Source of the DNA: Chara braunii
Lineage: Eukaryota; Streptophyta; Charophyceae; Charales; Characeae
Assembly (NCBI GenBank): GCA_003427395.1
Contig: BFEA01000017.1
Coordinates: 2,812,367-2,858,041 of the forward strand
Length of the DNA stretch: 45,675 nt
Reading direction: 5' to 3'
The notes under the pieces are model-generated. The model was not told the origin of the DNA and did no database searches. It saw nothing but the letters and a program-made list of their open reading frames with translations. Positions 19,491-29,631 of this stretch are shown in pieces (positions within the stretch are counted from its first letter, which is position 1; each line of letters starts with the position of its first letter). The position numbers were made by a program, and so were the translations under genes.

Positions 19491-19538
19491 CTCTCTCTGA
19501 GGCTCTGCAAGGGCAGCAAAATGAGGAATAAAAATCCT

Positions 19539-20672
19539 TCAGAATCCACAGACTCCCAAGAAGCTCCTGACATCTGTCATTCTTTTGAGAGGAAGAGGCC
19601 AGTTCAAGATCTTGTCTATCTTTTTAGGATCTAGGCTCCTACCCTTGGAGAAGCATCTGAAGCCAAGGATTATCACTTCTGGTTGGAAGAGAAGGGACTT
19701 TGGTCCACTGGCAATCAGATTATACTTCTGAAGTCTTTCTAGGACCATCTTTACTCCTTCAGCATGTTCCCAGACAAACTTTCTGACTCCCCCTGCGACC
19801 AAAGTTTCATCTCTTACCACGGGTCCTTTTACAGGATTATCATCAATGTAGGGATTGGTTATTTCAGGAGAAATATCCTGCATGACTTTGATCATATCCC
19901 TTTGAACCACCGCCACTCCGTTAGTCCAGCCCTGAGGTACCACACACATCTGAATAAGTTTTCTCGGCGTGTGCATGGTTGTCATGGGTCGGCTGGTGGG
20001 ATCAATAGGGAACTGATCATAGCTAGAATACAGATCAACTAGGGAATAAATACATCGACCAGCAAATGATTCAGCGAGGAGATCAGCATTAGGAAGGCTA
20101 CGTGCATCACGTACCGTTACAGAATTGAGCTTCTGAAGATTTTGTATCCATCTTAGCCCGCCCCCTGGTATCCAGAAACAAAACCAGTGGTTAGCATACG
20201 GTCCATCAGCAGGTTCAGCAACATTGGATGCAATCTTTTTGTCAAGGTATTTTACTACTTCTGCTTCTTCCTTTAGGGCATACTTAGTTGGTCTATCATT
20301 CCATAAAACATTATCAACTGTCCAAATTTTTGTCATCTTGATCATATCCACGTCCAATTGCCCCCTCTCTTCATCGTTAAAGGAGAAAGCACCAGAGAAT
20401 TCTTGACACACTTTGAAGATATATTCTTTCTCTTTAGGCAGGATAAACTGATCCGAGCCTATCTTCATCGTGTCAAACCTCTCTTTGGTGACCCTGTTCT
20501 CCAATTTTGTTGATTCCCTCAATGCTTTTATGATTTGCCTCTCCTTTTTCAATGCTTCATCATAATCTTTCTCTATTAAGACTGTCACTGGGTTTTTCTT
20601 TACCCATTTGGGTTTGTATTTTCTTTTCGACTTAGTGACTATTTTCCTAAAAAAGGGTGAGTCGATGCACAT
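19539..20672 (-). CDS. pol: Reverse transcriptase of Gypsy-3 (377-codon open stretch)
   Basis: This is the longest open frame in the window. A Lys-rich N-terminal region leads to DGPYANHWFCFWIPGGGLRWIQNLQKLN and then IYSLVDLYSSYDQFP with the first catalytic Asp. VVPQGWTNGVAVVQRDM and PYIDDNPVKGPVV follow, the latter holding the catalytic Asp pair in a YIDD box. The connection ends RSFLGVCGF at a stop at 19539. Most gypsy RTs have (Y/F)xDDI(L/I); here an Asn follows the Asp pair, then PVKG, which marks a distinct RT lineage. The catalytic Asp residues are intact. The start ATG at 20672 may not be the native one, since this is internal polyprotein. Confidence 0.93.
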   Translation of the reverse strand: MCIDSPFFRKIVTKSKRKYKPKWVKKNPVTVLIEKDYDEALKKERQIIKALRESTKLENRVTKERFDTMKIGSDQFILPKEKEYIFKVCQEFSGAFSFNDEERGQLDVDMIKMTKIWTVDNVLWNDRPTKYALKEEAEVVKYLDKKIASNVAEPADGPYANHWFCFWIPGGGLRWIQNLQKLNSVTVRDARSLPNADLLAESFAGRCIYSLVDLYSSYDQFPIDPTSRPMTTMHTPRKLIQMCVVPQGWTNGVAVVQRDMIKVMQDISPEITNPYIDDNPVKGPVVRDETLVAGGVRKFVWEHAEGVKMVLERLQKYNLIASGPKSLLFQPEVIILGFRCFSKGRSLDPKKIDKILNWPLPLKRMTDVRSFLGVCGF

Positions 20673-20803
20673 CTCAATTTCATCTTTCCTCCCTTAACAG
20701 TCTCTACAGCTTTCTTGAAGGCTTCAATTTGCCCATCCTCATCTTCGAGTTTTCCAAGGGCTTTCATCATTTTCGAAACTTGATTGATTATCACTGAAAT
20801 CTC

Positions 20804-21373
20804 TTATTTTGCTTCTCGTTTTCCTTCTTCCTTTAGTCTCCTAATCCTTTCAGCAGATTCCTCCCTCCTGATCGAATTAGCAGATAGTTGATGCTTGAAA
20901 TCATTTTTCGTACCGACCATAAAAGTCTGTTCTTGAGCAGTTTTTGGGTGTTGTAGACTGATCCAGGATGACCCCTCATGACTGAAAAATTGGACCGCCT
21001 CCATCCTATGCAAAAATGAAGTTCCGAAGATACAGTCATGATCGAGATCAGATACTACAAACCCTAATAACTCCACAGTCATTGTCCCAACCTTGATAGG
21101 CAAATTATCAATAAATCCTGCCACGAACAGCTCTCTTGCAATATTACTCAGTACATTTTGTGCAGATCTGTCAATTGATAAGTTACAAACTTTCATCGTT
21201 CTTCGTAAAAGAAGTATCATCTCTGCCCCAGAATCTACTAGGGCGAGAATCTTCACTTGATTAATGCAAATTGTAAGATGCCCACAACCCATGGTTGCAA
21301 ATCTCATCTTGCAACCTGACAATGATCTATTCACTTGGCTGGGAAAGACCGACCCCAAATAATTAACTTCCAT
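20804..21373 (-). CDS. Retropepsin-like aspartic protease of Gypsy-3
   Basis: The 189-codon frame has the active-site motif ALVDSGAE with Asp at residue 47. Family-typical strands follow, and a later IFGTSFL segment around residue 115 matches the (I/L)LG flap-end motif. The enzyme would cleave the element's polyprotein. A C-terminal Arg/Glu/Lys-rich helix ends in a stop at 20804. Upstream, the preceding ORF overlaps it by 43 bp in a different frame, and the RT frame downstream is shifted again. The frame relations suggest either programmed shifting or decay. The catalytic Asp-Ser-Gly is intact. Confidence 0.85.
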   Translation of the reverse strand: MEVNYLGSVFPSQVNRSLSGCKMRFATMGCGHLTICINQVKILALVDSGAEMILLLRRTMKVCNLSIDRSAQNVLSNIARELFVAGFIDNLPIKVGTMTVELLGFVVSDLDHDCIFGTSFLHRMEAVQFFSHEGSSWISLQHPKTAQEQTFMVGTKNDFKHQLSANSIRREESAERIRRLKEEGKREAK

Positions 21374-22113
21374 TTTCTTCTTTTCAATAAGCCTTTCAAC
21401 TCCTCTCTCAGTTTAGGTGCTAGTGTCATTGCTTCCTTGAAAGACAGTGTCACTTCCGTTTCTTCCAGCATCTTAGCAACTACATCAGAAATCACAGTCT
21501 CATCATCCAAATCACTCTTAAAAATAAATTTTCTCTTTCTCCCCTGTTCATTCTTTTCATGTGAACGCTCCGGTTCAGGATCATCAAGGATGTCAATAAG
21601 TGATTCCTCAACCTTCTTTCTTTTCTTTTCCTCTATCATTTGAGGTGTCATACAAGTTTGGTGGTTCCTTACTTCACCAACCCTGACACTAGGTTCCATG
21701 ATAACTTATGGGGGTAGATCACCATGGAATGACATCATGTTAGCCAGGAGTTGAACCATTTCGTTGGGAGAGGACTCTACTAATCCAGGAAGATTCTAAA
21801 GAGTAAGGTTTCTTTCCAATGGAGACTCACTTGTTGATGCCTCACTAGGCTCACACTCTGTCAGTGTTAAGGACTGCAGACGCAGCTCAATCGTGGTATA
21901 AGGATCACTTGCTCTTTATACCAATTCATCAGGCAAGTCCCCAGTCAGGAGATGAACATTCACATTGGTCTTTCTCTTCTTTTTAATCTTCATATTTTCA
22001 TCATGTTTAAGAGCAAGAAGTCTCATACCTCCCGGGTGTCTGGGATCCAACTTATTCCATGAACTATCACAGACATGGCCAGTTCTTATAAAAGTTGAAT
22101 ACGATTTAGTCAT
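21331..22113 (-). pseudogene. N-terminal ORF of Gypsy-3 (gag region), broken
   Basis: Pieces at 22113-21916 and 21699-21331 share one frame. The sequence between them is also readable in that frame across TAA/TAG-type stops, giving about 260 codons. The product is charged: a Lys-rich stretch (MKIKKKRKTNVN), a Ser/Thr/Glu-rich middle and a Lys/Glu-rich end before protease. No CCHC knuckle or clear gag fold is visible. Position before protease on the same strand makes a gag-derived or gag-protease linker role likely, but that is inference. Confidence 0.5.
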
Positions 22114-23257
22114 GCGCCTGGCGTTAGTTTCCAGATGGGGAAAGTTGGTCTTTGAGTTTTAGCAATTCGGAACTCCTAACTTGGGTGTCTCGCTGAATCT
22201 GACCCGTCCGCTTAGTACGAGTGGGCCGTACTTAAGATCGAGCTCTTAACCCGAAAGACCTGGTAGATACTAAGCGGTGTGTGGGGATTGAGTTGACTGC
22301 TTAGTTGCTCGGGACCACGAGACCAGACATGTGAACCTCGAGAGAGGGCCTTGTTTGCACATGACTGAGGGTCAGTGTTGTAGTCAGGTAAAAGAGGTGA
22401 GTGTGCTTTGTGTGAAGCTCTTGCAGCCCACCCTCCACTCTGTTTCTCGTAGGCTCGGGTTAAGGGTACGAGTGAGCATGACAATCACGGAGATCGCAGA
22501 CCTGGAGTGAGTGATCCATTTCTCTCCGACAGGACAGAAGAGGGGGAGTAGTTGAAATAATCTTGTGTATTCATTGGGTGTTTGGATGACAGTCAGATGA
22601 CGGGGGCGGCTCGATATTCTAATACGGGATTTTCTTGAATTCTAGCAGAGAGATGGCGTTGACGCTCTTGCAAATGTTGTCCTCGTCGAGGTCTTTAGCT
22701 TTCCAGATCTTTTACAGATGCAAAAATTGTTAATACCTCGGTAAAACATAATTGGGTCGGCAGACAACCTGAAATCAGTCTCAGATATTACTTAAGCAAG
22801 ATTCGGGTACTACTCAAACAGGATTCGGACTTTACCTTCACGAAGTTCAGTCAATTTTCAGAATACACTCGGACAGCCTTCCGTGGTACTCAGAGCTCAG
22901 AGAAGGCATCTTAACAAATGCACAAAACTCAGATAGTGTTTGGAAGTTTTTCAGGACTCCAACTGGCGTGCAGCATAGAAGTCAGAGCTTGGGGCAGTAT
23001 ACTATCCCTTTCAAGTTGCTACTTAGCTACTGCTTAATTTGTTTTCTCACCGCCGAATCAGTGGGAAAACCTTCTCAGATCAAATGCTTAAGCGACTGTC
23101 CTGAAAACAGCAATCAAGAGATAACAATAGTAAACAAACTTTATTTGGCCAGTGCTAATCATTCGTCACTCAAGACATCGGTGTTCTTCTGATCAGTGAT
23201 TAGTTATCCAGAACTCGGGGGCTCATCGTCTTGGGATCTGAGTGTGATTAGGGAGAC
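22114..23257. other. No supported gene
   Basis: Small frames only. This stretch would be expected to contain the leader and 5' LTR of Gypsy-3. No primer-binding site matching a tRNA 3' end was recognised. Confidence 0.4.
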
Positions 23258-23512
23258 TTGAGGGACAGCGAGATTCTAATAGTGAAGAGCGCACTGATCA
23301 GGGAAAAAAAAGAGGGATGGGAAGAAGAAGTGTGTAAAGACATGGAAGCTCACTGGCAAGTGCAAAGAGAGCATGCAGTCAGAATAGCAGGCGAAAAGAA
23401 ATATGTCAAATATGTAACCTACTTTTACGGGCCTTGCAATAAATTACACAGTACTAGTTTCATGCTAGAGGGTATAGAACATGCTAGGGCAAGACTTGTT
23501 CGAGTCCTTTAG
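23258..23512 (+). pseudogene. Small ORF copy A (84 codons, start codon reads TTG)
   Basis: This frame aligns almost without gaps with the 83-codon ORF at 24088-24339. Shared residues include an N-terminal D-x2-(E/D)-I pattern, L13, E19-x-W21-x-E23, E38, A40, a Gly near 45, Y-x(n)-(K/R)-L-x2-T, and E-x-A-R near the end. Both end at the same alignment position (LVRVL and VVRGF). Here the aligned start is TTG, so initiation would be lost. The helical first half and strand-like second half suggest a compact alpha/beta domain. No family is recognised. Confidence 0.45.
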
Positions 23513-24087
23513 CACTCTAAACTCCACGCTGTGGTACATGTAAAAATTCTATCAAATTCTAGTAGCAACGGGTAGAACCCTCCACCCGCAGTAAAGTAAC
23601 ATATTGAGTCACAACCTGGAGGCAATATTCAGGCAATACTCGGCATTCAACAACAGTCAGTTATCCATTAGTTACTTTTAGCAGCTTTGAGGCTCAAGCA
23701 ACTTCAGAATCTTCAATCAATCAGTTTCTTTCATACCAGCAAGCTATTTGTCGCTCAGTTCTCGACCTGTAACTAATCAGAGAGTCACTCGATATTAGAC
23801 CAGCAAGCAGCCGGAAGAGTAATCAGATCAGAAATCATACCAGCAACGCAACAAGCAATTCAACAGCCAGTTCAGCAAACAGATCAACATCTAATCAGCG
23901 TTTGGTCGAAAAATCTCAGTAGCATCCTGACCATGATCAGCAAAATGGAGGCAACCATCAGGAGATGACAATCTTAATAGCAATCAGTAAACGGTAATCA
24001 TTTGAGTAATTAGAAACAGCACCTCAGGGTGGCAGTCTCAGCAGCAGTAATCAACTGGTAACTAAGCTGCAAAAACCCAGGGGAGGA
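23513..24087. other. Spacer with CAGCAA/CAGTCAG-type short repeats
   Basis: The spacer between the two small ORFs is rich in irregular CAACAGTCAG, AATCAG and CAGCAA motifs. Similar motifs follow the second ORF at about 24400-24480, which supports an old duplication of ORF plus spacer. Confidence 0.4.
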
Positions 24088-24339
24088 ATGGGTGATAGAG
24101 ACATTATCAAGGTAGCATGCTCACTGCGTCAAGGCGTGTCAGAGGATTGGAGGGAGAACGCAGTGGAAGAGTACAATCAACAGACAATCATGATGATGGA
24201 GCAAGCTTTGATGCAGGTAAGAGGTCACACCCGGATTGAGTACACTTATAATTTACATGACAAAAATGGCAGGTTGTGTGTCACTATTTCCTCGGTGGGC
24301 ACTGTAGAGGAAGCAAGGAGGGTTGTCCGGGGTTTTTAG
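24088..24339 (+). CDS. Small ORF copy B (83 residues)
   Basis: This has an ATG start and a TAG stop with no internal stops. The product is MGDRDIIKVA... with a conserved Trp at 21, a Met/Gln-rich helix around residues 30-44, and a strand-like second half (RIEYTYNLHD, RLCVTISSVG). It is roughly one-quarter identical to copy A over its full length. The preserved length in diverged copies suggests past selection on the protein. An AAACCCAG upstream resembles a splice acceptor, so it could also be an exon. Function unknown. Confidence 0.45.
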   Translation: MGDRDIIKVACSLRQGVSEDWRENAVEEYNQQTIMMMEQALMQVRGHTRIEYTYNLHDKNGRLCVTISSVGTVEEARRVVRGF

Positions 24340-24478
24340 TGAGACAAGTTACGTGCACACTGTAGAAAACTGACTAGACTTCAAAACAACTGTTTTCAGT
24401 AATCAGTTATCAACAACCACTTAGTCAGTAATCAGTCATCGGCAATCAGTTTTCAACAACCAGTTTCCAGCAGTCAGT

Positions 24479-25195
24479 TTGGTAACCAGTTCTCCAGAAC
24501 CATCTGATCAGCTTATACTGGCAAGGGTACTCATGAGCACAGTTCAGTCTACCCATGTCAGTGAGTCAGTACTAGCCAATCTCCATCGGATCTCATGCAA
24601 AAAGGCGTTCCATTATCAGTATATTAGTGCCATTGGTTTCAGACAGGAAGATTTGTCAATCTTCGTTGTCCAGACCAATTTTGTTGATGGCACTATTCAT
24701 GATCTGAGGCCCTACCTGAAGAAGGGCAAAGAGGCTCATGAGCTCTTCGACCCAGTCTGGATCTCAGCCACATAATATCTTGAGCAGAGAGAGAGGGAGC
24801 TCGATGAGTGTGGCACTACTCTGATTCGCAGCTTTGGGCCGATGCTTTATACTGACTATCTTAGGCCTCCAGTCCCTTCTCTTCTCACAGATGGCACAAG
24901 TTGGCTGGATTTGATTGGTATGGCAAAGAGGTACATCTCCCCTGCAGTGATCAACGTGGAGGCGCTGACCGAGCCCACCGAGTATCCCTGCCTCAGACGA
25001 GGAGTCTTCTCAGTGGACGGACTGCCTACTTTATGGGAGGAGTTTTGCTCCATGGTTAACTACCGTGTCATGTGTCTTGGATGGTCATGCTCAGAGCTTG
25101 CTGGCTACAGGTGGCATTTTGTCACAAAGCCTCAGTCTCAGATCGTACGTGGGCGTGGGTCTCGGCACCAGAGAAGATCAGTGAAAAGAGATTGA
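24479..25195 (+). pseudogene. Unknown protein of about 238 codons with one internal stop
   Basis: Two open pieces (24479-24775 and 24842-25195) lie in the same frame, and the sequence between them reads on after the TAA at 24773. The first ATG is at 24533; the TTG at 24479 is an in-frame extension. The protein has an ordered composition: a helical first part, then KKGKEAHELFDPVW, a YLRPPVPSLL linker, and a Cys/Trp-bearing C-terminal part (TLWEEFCSMVNYRVMCLGW). No domain is recognised. An AATAAA occurs at 25481 downstream. It may be the last part of a gene that includes the small ORFs upstream. Confidence 0.45.
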
Positions 25196-25558
25196 AAGAG
25201 ACTGACCAGAGGGATGAGTGAGGACTCTTGCGAGGTGCTGACAACGCTTGTTCATGTGTACTTTCTGAGACTATTATGAGTTCTCATTCTTCCCTCATTC
25301 ATTTGACCTTGTCTTTGCTTGAGTCAGTCAGTCTTATTCTCTGCATTATTCTTGCTAGATGATTGCCTTCGTGGATGTTTTGTCACAGTTCTCGAAATCA
25401 GATTGACATAATTGATGCATGCATAGCACCCCATAATTTTATGATTATTATTTGCATAATTCTCTGCTGTTCTGAATCAAAATAAAAGATTCATAAGACT
25501 GGGGACCGACGAAGATCGCAATTGAAGGGTCTCGGTCGAAGCCGGACGCACACAACAG
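25196..25558. other. Presumed 3' flank of the plus-strand ORF
   Basis: AT-rich sequence without coding signals. Confidence 0.4.
25481..25486 (+). promoter_or_regulatory. Candidate polyadenylation signal AATAAA
   Basis: The hexamer stands about 286 bp after the stop at 25195, in AT-rich sequence on the same strand. Motif evidence only. Confidence 0.35.
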
Positions 25559-25598
25559 GAAGGGATTTGCATTATTTAATTTATTTTATCTATTGCAA

Positions 25599-28426
25599 TC
25601 ACATACAAAATCCTGCGTGACAGCCTGTTGGCTTTCTGGTCCCCCGAAAAGGCTTGACTGGAAAAATATGCCACAGCGGGCACCAGGGTAGCGCCTTTCC
25701 TTTTCGCTCCAGTTTTGTGTCATCGATTAGCCAATTCATGGTCGGGAGGCAGCGGTTGGCGATTTGCCACTGTAGCGAGGTGACTTTTGTCGTTTTTGTT
25801 TTTCCTTCTTGAAACCAGTGGATTGGTGTGAGGAAAGATCGATTTGATTGAGGTGTTTCGCCCACCTGTCGTTTATCGTATCTCGCAGGGGTCTCTTAGG
25901 TCTGAGCATTTTATAGGTAGTTTTGACGGTTAATTCATAGAGACTAATCTCCTTGGTGGGGCCTGTTTTCCTTCCCTCGGGCTTCCATTTTCATTCCTCG
26001 GGGTCGAACGGTAGCTCCTGTATCCTGATTGCTGGCAGAAAGGTCCGAGCGTCCTCACCCTCTCCCAAGACTCTTACCCGGAAGACTTCTATCATTTCCA
26101 TCCATCTACAGGGGGTCCGGATGCCTTGTGATGATTGAGATTTAATGAGTGTGTATGTTTCCACCAAAACATTGGGATCTTGGCAGGAGAACCCTTCCTA
26201 AGTGTTCAGGGTCTCCTCTAATTCCTACCCAATCTCTTTCCTTTAGCGTAGGGCTCTTTCTTAACTGTTTGTACCATCACAGCGGTACCTTTTCTATGAG
26301 TTCGTCCAAATTTTGTGGAACGTGGTGATAATATTTCAGTACTGGATGGAGTTCCTCTGCTGTCTTCCAGTCCTTGTGTTATGTGTTCCATATATCCCCT
26401 ATTTTGTTCACACCATGTTTCACCCAGCCCTTCCATGGTGGTGCTGAGCTAATCATCACTTGGCCTTGTCGATTTGTGATCCAGCGGTTTCCGAATAGGG
26501 GTTGTCGGAGCACCTCCTCCCATCGATTTGGATGCCGCCGTCTTGGTAGGGGGAGTCGCCGCCAACTTTTCAATAGTGAGGACCAAAATTGGTCCATAGC
26601 CCCGTCAGGGCTTTCCCCTCTGTCTTGTTGTTTTCGTGGGATTGTCCAGTAGCGGTCTTCTATCCATGTGAGGGGGTGTACAACTGGGGGGTCAATGGGG
26701 GCTAGTCGTGCCACATGTTCTAATGTCAGAGGTTGCCCGGGACAGTCTGTGACAAATATCAGTTTCTTGATTCATTGTAGTCGAAGAGCCTGTGGTTGTG
26801 TTGTTGGGTCTATTATTCCCAGACCTCCTGCTCTTTTTGGTTGGATGACCAATTCCCAGTCCACCTTACTAATGGCATTTTGCAGGTCACTATGACCTCG
26901 TCATAGAAAGGCCACTTCTTTAGCCTTCAATATTCGTACTTCTTTACTTAGGGGCCAGACCAAGGATTTATACCATAGCGAGGCGAATATCACGTTATTT
27001 ATCACCAACGCCATGCCCATGAGGGAGGTTGTTTTTTTTCCTCAGTTGGCCATCTTGGTCAGAGTCGGGGCCCTGATCCATTCGTCGTTAGTTGGCGGGC
27101 AGCCTGCTGCTGTCATAGAGACTCCCAGGATTCTAATCGGAGCCTCCAGGGGTTGCCATGAAATGCGGGGGTTCTCAGGGGGGTGTCCACCTTGAGAGTG
27201 GATCCACCAACCTTGTGTCTTACTCCCCCAATTGACCATCATGTCTGACATTTGGATGACCGTTCCATCATATTTTGGATCTCCTCCATATTTCTGGTCG
27301 TCGCTTCTACCATTATTGTACGATCATCTGCAAACAAGGAACAAACTGGGACTACCTCTTCCGGGATGTGGGTTATTCGGATTTTTTAGATGTCCTTGTT
27401 TTTGCGGATGTTCGTGGACAGGGCTTCCATTATAATTAAGAAAAGGAAAGGGACTATTGGGTTCCCTTGTCTTACCGAGCGCTCTAATTTTATGGGAGGG
27501 GCCAGCAAGCTATTGATCTGCACGCTTGTGGTGGCGTTTTTGTGAAGAATTTGTATCCATCTTCTGAAAACCGGCCCGAAGTTCATTTTTTTGAGGCACC
27601 TATCCAAAAAGATCCAATCTACATGGTCATACGTCTTCTCAAAATCTATAATTTAAAACACTAGTGCGGTGTTTCGGTTCGAATGTCTAGTCAGTTGGAG
27701 GACCTCGTGTTTCAGTAATATGTTTTCCTGGATGTTTCTCTTTTGCATAAACCCTATTTGCGCAGGATGGATGATTTCATTCATGACCGGGATCATCCTA
27801 TTAGGCAGCGCTTTAGCCAATAATTTGTACGTCACTGTTAGTAAGGTAATTGGCTTGTAGTTGCGTATGTTCATGCGATCACTCTTTTTATAGAGTAAGG
27901 TGAACACTCCTTTGCCCACCATCTCCCCCGTGACCCCCATCTCCCATACATTAGCGTAGAAATCCATAAGATCCTGATTGATGGGATCCCACATTGTTTC
28001 TCAAAATTCCTTTGGGAAACCGTCTATCCCGGGCATCTTATAGTCCTCCATTTGTACGAGGGTCGTCCAGATTTCCTGCTTGGAGAGGGGGGGTTCGAGA
28101 CGATTTCTCTTGTCATGGGGGAGTGCTCTGTCCAGGGGCACCAAAAACTTATCTATTAACTGGTAACGCGTCCTTTGTTCTGTGAGTGGGACATGTGAGG
28201 CGAATAAATATTCGTAAAAGTCCCGGGCTATTTTCATGCATCTTGTTGTTGTCAGAGCGGGTGACGCTTCGTAAGTGTCTGGATCGTATAGTGCTTCGAT
28301 AGTGTTCCGCTTCGCTTTTATTTGTGCGAGGCCAAAGAATTGTGCGTCCATAGCTCCTTCAGTTTTATGTTTAGACAGTTTGGCCCAGATTCTTGCGCCC
28401 TGCCAGCGATACTGTGCTTGCCTCAT
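25599..28426 (-). pseudogene. LINE-1 ORF2 reverse transcriptase and C-terminal zinc region
   Basis: The piece at 28426-28001 ends in KMPGIDGFPKEF, the usual block before the RT palm. In the same frame, 27994-27653 has TLLYKKSDRMNIRNYKPITLL and YKLLAKAL. The next frame has DFEKTYDHVDW with the first catalytic Asp and SVRQGNPIVPFLFLIIMEAL. SLFADDRTIMV near 27330 holds the FADD box. Further left come a VLRQPLFGNRW motif (near 26480) shared with LINE-2 and a zinc-type end (SLQWQIANRCLPTMNWL...CPLW) at 25865-25599, where a second Cys appears replaced by Trp. Catalytic residues survive but the frame is broken repeatedly. Confidence 0.88.
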
Positions 28427-28510
28427 GAGTTGTTCTTTTAGGTTTTGGATACGTGTGATCTCCCCTTGTTCTGGGGGTTCCTGTTCATGCGGCAGTTCTT
28501 GTTGTTCGAG

Positions 28511-29613
28511 TTATAATAGCTGGGACATTATTTCGATTTCTTGTTGGTATCTTTGTAACACCATACTCTTGGCGAACTTTTTGCTCTTCTTCGCGAGGAA
28601 GATTAAACCATTGTTAAAGCATGTAATATGGCTATCTATTTCAGGTCGTCGTTCTTTCCAAAAATCCAAGGCATGCCGGAGATATTGTTGGAAGGAATTT
28701 AATCGTAGAAGAGATGTGTTCAGTTTATAGTATCCTGATCCATGGTCATATTTTTTGCGGAAGGTCAGCGCGATCATGCACATTTTATGGTCCAACACCG
28801 GAAAAGGGCTTAGTGGAAGTATGACGGTCATGTTTAGGGCCCCTTCAAGCGAATCTGCTAGAAGGATCAAGTCTATTCGAGATTAAGATAGCCGAGTTGA
28901 ATCGTTGTTCCTTATGCATGAGAAAACCCGTTCGGTGGGGTTCCGGCGTCTAAAGGAGTCGAAAAGTGACAAGGTATCGCACACCTCTCTCATCATCCGT
29001 TCATCCTCTTCCACATTTCTTACCGTGAACGGGGGAACTTTCCAACGATCGAGCCACCTATCGGGGGCTGCATTGAAATCTCTGGCTAGGATCAGAGGGA
29101 TGTTAGGGTGCATTATCGCGGTAATCTTTTTTAGGAAGGCTTTGCGTTCCTGTAGTGTGTCTGGTGCATAAATGCACATGATGTGCACCACTTCTAATTC
29201 TAGCATTCCCAATATAGATACCCATCTGTTGTCCTCCTTGTCCGCCTCCCAATGGATCACCTCCAGTCTTGAGTCGGGGGGGACCCATATTGCTACCCCC
29301 GCCCTCCCCGGTCCCGAGGAGGGTGCGTGGTATGATTGGAATGGCCAGACCGACCTGAGAGCCCTACGGTGATTGGGTGTGTCTCTTGAACACATATTAC
29401 GTCCGGCCACACTCTTCCTCCCACCCCTCTCGGAAGGTCCCATATTGCTTGCGTTTTTTCATGGTAGGTGGAAGCCAGACCATTGACGTTGATAGATTTG
29501 ATATCCAAATCTTCCGTTTGTAGCGTTTGTTTCCATGCGCGGTTCTTTCCATAAAGCGCTGCCACCCAATCCATCCAGGTTACCCCGAGTTTGCTGCCTA
29601 GGATGTCGGGCAA
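28511..29613 (-). pseudogene. LINE-1 ORF2 endonuclease domain
   Basis: AP-type endonuclease motifs are present in order: IKSINVNGLAS near 29490 with the metal-associated Asn, VICVQETH with the catalytic Glu, GVAIWVPP, VHIMCIYAP, ARDFNAAPDRW, and VLDHKMCMIAL near the end. The enzyme would nick the target site for target-primed reverse transcription. Two canonical positions differ: GDFN reads RDFN (one G-to-A change) and the Ser of the SDH motif is Leu. Three frames are needed to read the whole domain (29613-29293, 29443-28883, 28870-28511). Confidence 0.86.
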
Positions 29614-29631
29614 TAAGATTCTCCCCCTTTT

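Larger units (their letters stand above)
17359..22113 (-). mobile_element. Gypsy-3: decayed Ty3/gypsy element of a second family
   Basis: In transcription order the element shows an unknown N-terminal ORF, an aspartic protease, RT, RNase H, an acidic linker, HHCC zinc domain, DDE integrase and a GPY/F-type C-terminal domain. The gene order is that of Ty3/gypsy. The DNA is more AT-rich than Gypsy-1 and Gypsy-2 and the RT motifs differ (YIDDNPVKG). From memory of the family, this RT type resembles lineages known from basidiomycete fungi and some algae; that is unverified. Stops and frameshifts throughout show inactivity. LTRs were not located. Confidence 0.88.

Noticed and set aside
22100-22500. 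tRNA or 5S rRNA gene
   Set aside because: No cloverleaf, A/B box pair or 5S internal promoter could be recognised by eye.
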